In this document: positions 1 through 4,967 of the stretch, piece after piece
Position numbering within the stretch: the stretch's first letter is position 1
Layout of the letters: each line of letters starts with the position of its first letter
Assembly: GCA_036560145.1 (NCBI GenBank)
Contig: DATBRV010000007.1
Coordinates: forward strand, 1-6,181
Source: DATBRV01 sp036560145
GTDB lineage: Bacteria; Myxococcota_A; UBA9160; SMWR01
Direction of reading: 5' to 3'
Length of the DNA: 6,181 nt
Program-made: the position numbers and the translations under genes
The notes under the pieces: generated by a model
What the model was told of the DNA's origin: nothing
The model's database searches: none
The model's input: only the letters and a program-made list of their open reading frames with translations

Positions 1-55
1 GGAAGGCCCGCGCGCCTTCGCCGAGAAACGCACGCCGGTGTTCCGCGGCGAATAG
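1..55 (+). CDS. C-terminal end of an enoyl-CoA hydratase/isomerase (crotonase) family protein, partial
   Basis: Only the last 17 full codons are in the window. Reading from base 2 gives EGPRAFAEKRTPVFRGE followed by a TAG stop at 53-55. The pattern EGxxAFxEKRxPxFxG is the typical C-terminal tail of crotonase-fold enoyl-CoA hydratases and isomerases of fatty-acid and acyl-CoA degradation; that is family knowledge, while the tail itself is seen directly. No catalytic residues are inside the window, so hydratase, isomerase or another crotonase cannot be told apart. The gene converges on the thiolase operon with no gap: its stop is followed immediately by the complement of the thiolase stop. A neighbouring acyl-CoA hydratase fits a beta-oxidation-like locus. 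It is too short for an ORF caller. Confidence 0.72.
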   Translation, partial: EGPRAFAEKRTPVFRGE

Positions 56-1216
56 CTAGAGAGGCTGGCTCCCGACGATCCACATCGAGAAGTACTGCGA
101 GCCGCCGCCGTAGGCGTGGCCGAGCGCGCGGCCGTTCTTCAACTCGACCTGGTAGTCGCCGGCGCGGCTGCGCACTTGTTGCGCGACTTCGCCGAAGCGC
201 ACCATGCCCGACGCGCCGATCGGATTCGACGAGAGCACGCCGCCCGACATGTTGACCGGCAGATCGCCGTCGAGCGCCGTGGCGCCCTCGTAGGTCATCT
301 TCCAGCCCTGGCCCTCGGGCGCGAAGCCCAGGTTCTCCATCCACATCGGCTCGAACCAGCTGAAGGGCACGTAGATCTCGGCGCAGTCGATCTCTTCCCG
401 CGGCTTCGTGATCCCCGCCTTCTGGTAGAGCTCCTTCGCGCAGTCCTTGCCGGCCTGCGGATTCACCTGATCGCGGCCGGCGAACATGGTGGGCTCCGTG
501 CGCATGGCGGTGGCGTGCACCCAGGCGGGCTTGCGCGGCGCGCGCTTCGCGGCCTTCGCGCTCGAGAGCACCATCGCGCAGGCGCCGTCCGAGGACGGGC
601 AGGTCTCGAGGTAGCGGATCGGATCCCAGAGCATCGGGGATTTTTCGACCTGCTCGAAGGTGATGCCGGGATGCTTGACGTGCGCGTAGGGATTCTTGAG
701 CGCGTTCAAGCGGTCTTTCAGCGCCACCCGGATGCCGGTGTCCTCGGGTGCGTTCGCGCGCCGGATGTAGGCGCGGATCAGCGGCGCGAAGTAGCCGCCG
801 GCGCCCGCCACGACGCCCTGCTGGAACGGCACCCGGATCGAGAGCGCCCACATCGCGTTGCTCTCGCTCTGCTTCTCGTAGGCGACGGTCAGCACGCGCT
901 CGTGGACGCCCGCCTGCACCAGGCTCGCCGCCACGATCGCCGTCGTGCCGCCCACGCTGCCGGCCGTGTGGACCCGCAGCATTGGCTTGCCGGCGCCGCC
1001 GAGCGCTTCGGCCAGGAACAGCTCGGGCATCATCACGCCCTCGAAGAGGTCGGGGGCCTTGCCGATCACGACGGCGTCGATGTCCTTCCAGTCGAGTTCG
1101 GCGTCCTCCAGCGCGCGCACGGCCGCCTCCCGCACGAGGCCCACCTGCGACACGTCGATTCTCTTGGTGTCGTGCTGTGTCTGACCGACGCCGATCACCG
1201 CGCAGGCCTCCGCCAT
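56..1216 (-). CDS. Thiolase-fold protein of the lipid-transfer (Ltp3/SCP2-thiolase) type, lacking the catalytic Cys
   Basis: A 386-aa, full-length thiolase-superfamily protein; the last gene of the operon. The start is the ATG at 1216-1214, preceded by GGAGG (1224-1228) with 7-nt spacing; it shares one base with the upstream stop (TGATG). The N-terminal half opens with VIGVGQT (7-13). At the usual nucleophile position the sequence is HTAGSVGG (83-90), with Ser87 where thiolases have Cys. The mid-region motif usually written HDxF reads IYVPF (281-285). The usual GHPIGASG reads SNPIGASG (330-337), with Asn331 for His. The C-terminal CxG region reads HAYGGGS (367-373), with Tyr369 for Cys. Classical Claisen thiolysis is therefore unlikely. 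Known relatives (Ltp2 with a DUF35 partner) do retro-aldol cleavage of steroid side-chain CoA esters with tyrosines in the active site. An aldolase role here is inference; a scaffold or carrier role is possible. Likely a cytoplasmic complex with its operon partners. Confidence 0.88.
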   Translation of the reverse strand: MAEACAVIGVGQTQHDTKRIDVSQVGLVREAAVRALEDAELDWKDIDAVVIGKAPDLFEGVMMPELFLAEALGGAGKPMLRVHTAGSVGGTTAIVAASLVQAGVHERVLTVAYEKQSESNAMWALSIRVPFQQGVVAGAGGYFAPLIRAYIRRANAPEDTGIRVALKDRLNALKNPYAHVKHPGITFEQVEKSPMLWDPIRYLETCPSSDGACAMVLSSAKAAKRAPRKPAWVHATAMRTEPTMFAGRDQVNPQAGKDCAKELYQKAGITKPREEIDCAEIYVPFSWFEPMWMENLGFAPEGQGWKMTYEGATALDGDLPVNMSGGVLSSNPIGASGMVRFGEVAQQVRSRAGDYQVELKNGRALGHAYGGGSQYFSMWIVGSQPL

Positions 1217-2271
1217 CACTCGCCCTCCAGCACGCACACGAGATTCTGTTGCAGACAGTGCCCCTGGGTGGCGTGCGCGAGCGCGCGCCGGGCCTGGCCC
1301 TCGAGGATGGGCTTCGCGGCCTCGCCGATCCGCGCCAGGCCCGCCGCCATCATCGGGTTCGCGGCCAGCGGACCGCCGGAGGGATTGATCGCCACCGACG
1401 CCGGCAGCGCGAGCGCGCGGCGCAGGATCAGCTCCTGGTGCGTGAAGGGCGCGTGCAGCTCCGCGAGATCGAGCGGCTTCCCAGCCGCGCCGGCCTTCTC
1501 TCCCGCCAGCTTCGTCGAGGGCGAGGCCGTGAGATCCCGGTACCCCGGCTGGTGCGGCTCGATCCGGTGGTCGATGCCGCGGATCCAGGCCGGCCGCTTG
1601 CAGACCCGGCGCGCCACGTCGGCGGCCGCGATCACGATCGCGGCGACGCCGTCCGTGATCGGGGGGCAATCGTGTTTGCGCAGCGGGGAGATCAGGTAGG
1701 GCTCCGCCAGGATCTTCTCGACCTCGAAGTCGCCCTTGAGCTGCGCGAAGGGGTTGCGCTTGGCGTCGCGCCGCGAGCGCACCGCCACCTCCGCCATCTG
1801 CCGCTCCGTGCACAGCTTCGCGTCCAGCATCGCGCGCGCCTGGAGCGCGGCGAGGCTGACGGCATCCGCGCCCAACGGCGCTAGCGTGTAGGGGTCGAGC
1901 TGCATGGTGAGCGTCTCGGGAAGCGTTCCCATCGAGGCGCGCCCGAAGGCGAAGACCAGCGCCGAATCCGCGTGCCCGCACTGGATCTTGATCCAGGCCT
2001 CGTAGAGGGCCCAGGCGCCGTCCATCTCGACGTGGGATTCGGAGATCGGCGGCCAGGCGCCGAGGGCATCGACGGCGCCCACGAAGGCGAAGGCCTGGCC
2101 GGCGATGTAGTCGGAGCTGCCCGAGCAGGTGAAGCCGATCTTGGCCTTCGGGATGCCGGAGCGCTCGATCGCCTGCGCGATCACCGGCATCAGCATCTCG
2201 ACTTCGCTCTTGCCGCGCTCGCGCCGCACGTACGGCGTCTGCGCAAACGAGACGACGGCGACCTCGCGCAT
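1216..2271 (-). CDS. Short thiolase-fold protein (Ltp4-like, 'thiolase domain' protein), noncanonical active site
   Basis: A 351-aa thiolase-fold protein, shorter than a classical thiolase (about 390 aa). The ATG at 2271-2269 is preceded by AAGGAG (2280-2285) at 8 nt, lying in the last codons of the upstream DUF35 gene, and start and stop overlap as TGATG. The N-terminus MREVAVVSFAQTP is typical of the family. The nucleophile region reads SHVEMDGAWALYEA (79-92), with no Cys; Met83 or Asp84 sits near that place. ELHAPFT (271-277) keeps a His at the HDxF motif. SGGPLAANP (298-306) replaces the GHP motif with Asn-Pro. The tail GHCLQQN (337-343) keeps a Cys at 339. These are sub-family traits rather than decay, since the fold motifs around them are intact. 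By length, order and tail it resembles mycobacterial Ltp4 (Rv3522), from memory. It probably pairs with the 386-aa thiolase and one or both DUF35 proteins; substrate unknown, presumably an acyl-CoA. Confidence 0.86.
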   Translation of the reverse strand: MREVAVVSFAQTPYVRRERGKSEVEMLMPVIAQAIERSGIPKAKIGFTCSGSSDYIAGQAFAFVGAVDALGAWPPISESHVEMDGAWALYEAWIKIQCGHADSALVFAFGRASMGTLPETLTMQLDPYTLAPLGADAVSLAALQARAMLDAKLCTERQMAEVAVRSRRDAKRNPFAQLKGDFEVEKILAEPYLISPLRKHDCPPITDGVAAIVIAAADVARRVCKRPAWIRGIDHRIEPHQPGYRDLTASPSTKLAGEKAGAAGKPLDLAELHAPFTHQELILRRALALPASVAINPSGGPLAANPMMAAGLARIGEAAKPILEGQARRALAHATQGHCLQQNLVCVLEGE

Positions 2272-2765
2272 CAGAGGTGCTCCTTGAACTTCTCGTAATC
2301 GACGTCGGGCTCGCCGGTCGGGCGGAAGTGTCGGATGTTGGCGAAGGTCGGCCCCCACTCCTCGCGCGGGGCCCAGACGGCTTCGACGCGCAGGCCCATG
2401 CGGACCTCGCTGGCGTCGCAGTCGCCCACCAGCGCGAAGAACGGGATGTCGGCGCCGTCGAGCAGGATGTGGGCGGCCACGAAGGGCAGCTTCAGGTGGA
2501 TGTTCTCGGACGGCACGCGCACCACGCAGAAGGTGGTGACGGTGCCCCGGCCCGCGACCTCCACCTCCTCGGCGGTGGGGACGCCGCAGCGGGGGCAGGC
2601 GCCGCGCGCCGGCACGTAGACCTTGCGGCACTGCGGGCAGCGCTGGCCGATGATGCGGCCGTGCGCGATCTGATCGAGGAAGCGCGCCTGCGCGCCGACC
2701 GCCGTGTACTCGTACTCGAGCCGGGTCGGCGTGACGATGCTCTTGACGGGCTCGACTTCGCTCAT
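2271..2765 (-). CDS. DUF35 protein: rubredoxin-like zinc ribbon plus OB-fold, partner of thiolase-fold enzymes
   Basis: A 164-aa protein. N-terminal helices (about 18-40) are followed by a complete zinc ribbon with Cys43, Cys46, Cys57 and Cys60 (CPQC and CPRC) and an OB-fold acyl-CoA-binding domain (about 66-148, with GRGTVTTFCVVRVP and later MGLRVEAVW). Domain order and length match the DUF35/OB-fold family that binds thiolases, as in the archaeal thiolase/HMG-CoA synthase complex, BbsAB and Ltp2-DUF35, where it helps bind the acyl-CoA. The start is the ATG at 2765-2763: GGAGG lies 7 nt upstream and the start overlaps the preceding stop as ATGA. An upstream ATG at 2789 would add eight residues but has no such support. 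It precedes the two thiolase genes directly and should be made together with them. Confidence 0.9.
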   Translation of the reverse strand: MSEVEPVKSIVTPTRLEYEYTAVGAQARFLDQIAHGRIIGQRCPQCRKVYVPARGACPRCGVPTAEEVEVAGRGTVTTFCVVRVPSENIHLKLPFVAAHILLDGADIPFFALVGDCDASEVRMGLRVEAVWAPREEWGPTFANIRHFRPTGEPDVDYEKFKEHL

Positions 2766-3220
2766 CGCGCGGCCTCCGGCTCGAAGCACTCGATGTCCCG
2801 GATCTCGCCCACCGTCTGCGCCCGCCAGCGCGGCTTCACGCGCAGGCCGGTGCGCATCCCGGACTCGGCGCCGGCGTCGACGGCGTGCAGCATCGACGTG
2901 TCGGCCCCGTCAAGCCTTATCAAGGCCCAGGCGAAGGGACGCGGGAGCGGGTGCTTGGCGGAGGGCGCCTGCACCCAGGCCCAGCTCGTCACCACGCCGG
3001 CCGGGCCGACGTCGACGAACTCGCTCACGCTCTCGCCGGTATCGGGGTCGTATTCACAGGGAGGAACCAGCACGCGGCCGGCGCGCGTGCGCGTGCCGAT
3101 CAGCTTGCGCTCGCGCAGGCCCGTGAAGAACCTGCCGAGCACGGCGCCGACCGAGCGGCGATAGGCGTATTCGACTACGTGCGGCGCCGAAAAGCGGACC
3201 TCGCCGTCGGAGGGGGGCAT
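2762..3220 (-). CDS. DUF35-like OB-fold protein with a degenerate zinc ribbon; first gene of the thiolase operon
   Basis: A 152-aa protein starting at the ATG at 3220-3218, with GAGG (3228-3231) 7 nt upstream. A much longer open frame to 3670 is an artefact: it crosses the promoter and the divergent lipoprotein gene. The N-terminal YAYRRSVGAVLGRFFTGLRE (18-37) aligns with the helical part of the neighbouring DUF35 protein. The zinc-ribbon stretch (41-62) reads IGTRTRAGRVLVPPCEYDPD and has only Cys55 of the four expected ligands, so zinc is probably not bound. The OB-fold follows (about 68-146, with GVVTSWAWV and GLRVKPRWR). This VPPxEYDPxTGE version is, as I recall, a recognisable sub-family near ltp genes. 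The likely role is a second OB subunit of the thiolase complex. Being first behind the operator-bearing promoter, it sets expression of the whole operon. Confidence 0.83.
   Translation of the reverse strand: MPPSDGEVRFSAPHVVEYAYRRSVGAVLGRFFTGLRERKLIGTRTRAGRVLVPPCEYDPDTGESVSEFVDVGPAGVVTSWAWVQAPSAKHPLPRPFAWALIRLDGADTSMLHAVDAGAESGMRTGLRVKPRWRAQTVGEIRDIECFEPEAAR
2773..2777 (-). promoter_or_regulatory. Ribosome binding site deciding the start of the zinc-ribbon DUF35 gene
   Basis: The minus strand reads GGAGG, then 7 nt, then the ATG at 2765. This supports that start over the in-frame ATG at 2789. It lies inside the last codons of the preceding gene, so translation is probably coupled. Confidence 0.75.
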
Positions 3221-3246
3221 GGCGGTACCTCGTGAGCAGGACCGCC

Positions 3247-3276
3247 ATCCTAGAACACGTTCTAATCGGCTGACAA
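3247..3276 (-). promoter_or_regulatory. Predicted sigma-70-type promoter of the DUF35/thiolase operon
   Basis: On the minus strand there is a -35 TTGTCA (3276-3271; 5 of 6 to TTGACA), an 18-nt spacer and a -10 TAGGAT (3252-3247; 4 of 6 to TATAAT). Transcription would start near 3240, giving a leader of about 20 nt that holds the GAGG site at 3231-3228. The spacer is unusually AT-rich for this region and contains the inverted repeat described separately. Confidence 0.6.
3251..3264. promoter_or_regulatory. KstR-like operator, inverted repeat TAGAACACGTTCTA
   Basis: Two perfect 6-bp arms, TAGAAC and GTTCTA, are separated by AC. All eight fixed bases of the KstR consensus TnnAACnnGTTnnA (established for the actinobacterial cholesterol regulon) are present. 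The site fills most of the spacer between the predicted -35 and -10 of the minus-strand operon and overlaps the upstream end of the -10 by two bases, where a bound TetR-family repressor would block RNA polymerase. It lies 30 bp upstream of the first DUF35 start and 92 bp upstream of the divergent lipoprotein start. The regulator is not in the window, so KstR kinship of the protein is inferred from the site alone. Confidence 0.68.
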
Positions 3277-3312
3277 GCGGATCCGCGCGCTTCGCGGCGC
3301 GCGCCCGCGCCG

Positions 3313-3337
3313 GGGGGGCTGCTATGCTGGGCCCCCC
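3313..3337 (+). repeat. GC-only inverted repeat just upstream of the lipoprotein ribosome site
   Basis: GGGGGGC (3313-3319) and GCCCCCC (3331-3337) are perfect 7-bp arms around an 11-nt loop, ending 5 bases before the GGAGG. If transcribed, it would form a stable hairpin next to the ribosome site. It has no U-tract and is not a terminator. The loop also holds the possible -10, so the hairpin exists in the mRNA only if transcription starts further upstream. Confidence 0.45.
3323..3328 (+). promoter_or_regulatory. Possible -10 element (TATGCT) for the lipoprotein gene
   Basis: TATGCT matches 4 of 6 bases of TATAAT and would start transcription near 3335, about 22 nt before the ATG. No recognisable -35 is present 16-18 bp upstream, where the sequence is almost pure G/C. 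It lies in the loop of a G7/C6 inverted repeat (3313-3337). Weak call. Confidence 0.3.
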
Positions 3338-3342
3338 AATCG

Positions 3343-3347
3343 GGAGG
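3343..3347 (+). promoter_or_regulatory. Ribosome binding site of the lipoprotein gene
   Basis: GGAGG within GGGAGGAGAGGG, 9 nt before the ATG at 3357. It decides against the in-frame upstream starts at 3219 and 3324, which would place charged residues ahead of the signal peptide. Confidence 0.75.
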
Positions 3348-3356
3348 AGAGGGTCC

Positions 3357-3836
3357 ATGCGGCTCGTCACGCTTCGGCAATTCGGGATTTCGGTCGCGCT
3401 CGGCTCGTGCCTGGCGCTGGGTTGCGGCGGGGAGAAGTCCGAGACGCCGGAGGCCGCGCCGGGATCGGCGGCGGCTCCCGCGGGCGCGGCGCCGGGCGCT
3501 CCCACGGCGATCCCGCCGGTCGACGACGTCTGGATCACCGAGCTGCCGGCGAACTTCCCGGACGACGTGCCGCAGTATCCAGGCGCCACCGTCGTGAAGG
3601 CGCGCCCGACCTTCGAAGAGGGCATCGTGGTGGGCTTCAGCACCTCGGACGATCCCGTCAAGGTCGCCAACTACTTCGCCGACGCGCTGGCCGCGAAGGG
3701 CTGGTCGACGAACCGCGTGGACGCCCCGGAAGGGATCATGCTGTTCGCCGACAAGGGCGATCGCTCCGCGACCTACGGCGTCGCCACCGCCGATGGCGCG
3801 ACCCAGATCGACCTGCTCGTCATCGAGATGCGCTGA
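3357..3836 (+). CDS. Small predicted lipoprotein of unknown function
   Basis: A 159-aa protein. A short basic N-terminus (R2, R7), a hydrophobic stretch (9-21) and a lipobox ALGC with Cys23 as the probable lipidated residue suggest export and membrane anchoring; LGSC with Cys18 is a less likely alternative. An Ala/Pro/Gly-rich linker (about 32-54) leads to a compact domain (about 58-159) with DVPQYPGA (70-77), FSTSDDP (94-100) and VANYFADALAAKGW (103-116). This YPGA/FSTSDxPxxVxxYF/GW layout recurs in many small bacterial lipoproteins and periplasmic proteins, but I know no assigned function. It is transcribed divergently from the thiolase operon and shares its intergenic region, so the KstR-like site could affect it too. 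It precedes a DUF418 gene in the same frame, with only a TGA separating the two open stretches. Confidence 0.8.
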   Translation: MRLVTLRQFGISVALGSCLALGCGGEKSETPEAAPGSAAAPAGAAPGAPTAIPPVDDVWITELPANFPDDVPQYPGATVVKARPTFEEGIVVGFSTSDDPVKVANYFADALAAKGWSTNRVDAPEGIMLFADKGDRSATYGVATADGATQIDLLVIEMR

Positions 3837-3851
3837 GCGCCGAGCCGCCAC

Positions 3852-4934
3852 CTGAGCGCCCCGCCGCGGCCCGCGGATTCGCCGACGGATCCCGGCGCGC
3901 GCCTCGAGAGCCTCGACGTCCTGCGCGGCGCGGCGCTGCTCGGCGTCTTCGTCGAGAACGCGCAGCACTTCTTTCGGCCCACCTACGCGGAGATGGCCGC
4001 GCGCCCCGCCGCGGGCTTTGAGGATCACGCCGCGCTCTGGTTGATCCAGGTCTTCTGCGAGCACAAGGTCTACGCGCTCTTCGCGCTTCTCTTCGGGTAC
4101 GGCATCGCGCTCCAGATGCGGCGCACCGGCCCGGGCTTCGTCGCGCTGCACCTGTGGCGGATGGCCATCCTCTTCCTGATCGGGCTCTTCCACCAGGCGT
4201 TCCTCTGGTCGGGGGACATCCTCTCGACGTACGCCATGCTCGGCGTCCTGCTCGTCTTGTTCCGCGCTCGCTCCACGCGCGCCCTCGAGCGCGCCGCCGC
4301 GCTGGTGCTGGCGACGCCGACGCTGGCGCTCGCCGCCGTCACGGCCGCGGGCGCGGCGGCGCCGGGGATCCTGGCGGAGCTCCGCTATCCCGCGCGCCAG
4401 TCCTTGTTCGCCTTCGCGATGTTCCTGCTGGGGCTCGCGGCGGGCCGGGCCCGGGGAGGGGAGGGCGATCCCCTGCGCGCGCTGCGCCGCCATCTCCTGC
4501 TGCTCGCCGCGCTCGGAGTCGCGGGCAGCCTCGCCTACGTGGCGCTGGTCGATCGCTCGGGCGCCGCGGTCGGCTCGTGGAGCGCCGTGCTGGCCGAGGG
4601 GCTGATCGCGCTCGCCGCGCCGGCACTCGCGCTCGCCTACGCGGGGGGACTTCTCGCGCTGCTGGGGCGCCCACGCTGGCAGCGCGCGCTCGCGCCGCTC
4701 GCCGCCGCGGGGCGGCTCTCGCTCACAAATTATTTGATGCAGTCGCTGATCGGGGTGTGCGTGCTCGCGCAGCTCGGAGCGATCCAGCCTCCCGTCGGCA
4801 TCGCGATCTCGTGCGCCGTGTATGCGCTCCAGGTGCTCGCGAGCGGATGGTGGCTCGCGTACTTCCGATTCGGCCCCGTGGAATGGCTCTGGCGCGCCCT
4901 CAGCTACGGAAGGCTGCTGCGCCTGCGTGCGTGA
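3852..4934 (+). CDS. DUF418 (YeiB-like) polytopic inner-membrane protein, probable CTG start
   Basis: About 360 aa if begun at the CTG at 3852. DUF418 hallmarks appear in order: LDVLRGAALLGV (21-32) in the first membrane segment, FALLFGYGIALQM (near 77-89), LFHQAFLWSGDILSTYAMLG (112-131), GRLSLTNYLMQS (287-298) and FRFGPVEWLWRALSYG (338-353). Many hydrophobic segments lie between, so it is an integral membrane protein. The family's function is not established; transport has been proposed. The first ATG in frame (3993) would delete the LDVLRG segment, so it cannot be the true start. Between the lipoprotein stop (3834-3836) and that segment there is no ATG, GTG or TTG in frame, leaving CTG 3852, 15 nt past the stop and without a clear Shine-Dalgarno. 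Reinitiation after the lipoprotein, TGA readthrough or a sequence error are alternatives. Identity is firm; the start is not. Confidence 0.82.
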   Translation: MSAPPRPADSPTDPGARLESLDVLRGAALLGVFVENAQHFFRPTYAEMAARPAAGFEDHAALWLIQVFCEHKVYALFALLFGYGIALQMRRTGPGFVALHLWRMAILFLIGLFHQAFLWSGDILSTYAMLGVLLVLFRARSTRALERAAALVLATPTLALAAVTAAGAAAPGILAELRYPARQSLFAFAMFLLGLAAGRARGGEGDPLRALRRHLLLLAALGVAGSLAYVALVDRSGAAVGSWSAVLAEGLIALAAPALALAYAGGLLALLGRPRWQRALAPLAAAGRLSLTNYLMQSLIGVCVLAQLGAIQPPVGIAISCAVYALQVLASGWWLAYFRFGPVEWLWRALSYGRLLRLRA

Positions 4935-4967
4935 CGAATCGGATGATCCGCGAACAGATCAGCCGTG

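Noticed and set aside
116..1699. Long plus-strand open frame of 527 codons opposite the two thiolase genes
   Set aside because: Its product is low-complexity Arg/Ala/His-rich sequence with no family motifs. It is the antisense shadow of GC-rich coding DNA carrying recognised thiolases.
3277..3286. Perfect palindrome GCGGATCCGC beside the -35 of the thiolase operon as a second operator
   Set aside because: Ten GC-rich bases of this kind are expected often by chance, and they do not resemble the nearby KstR-like site.
3284..3303. CGCGCGC/GCGCGCG hairpin in the divergent intergenic region
   Set aside because: It consists of simple CG alternation in GC-rich DNA, without a T-run or a known motif; most likely compositional.
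3054..4493. Long minus-strand open frame opposite the lipoprotein and DUF418 genes
   Set aside because: It is Arg/Glu/Gly-rich without motifs and crosses a promoter region. The opposite strand has a signal peptide, a ribosome site and DUF418 motifs.
4935..4967. Short palindrome CGGATGATCCG (4940-4950) between convergent DUF418 and hydrolase genes as a terminator
   Set aside because: Arms are only 5 bp around one base, so no usable RNA hairpin forms, and there is no T-tract on either strand.
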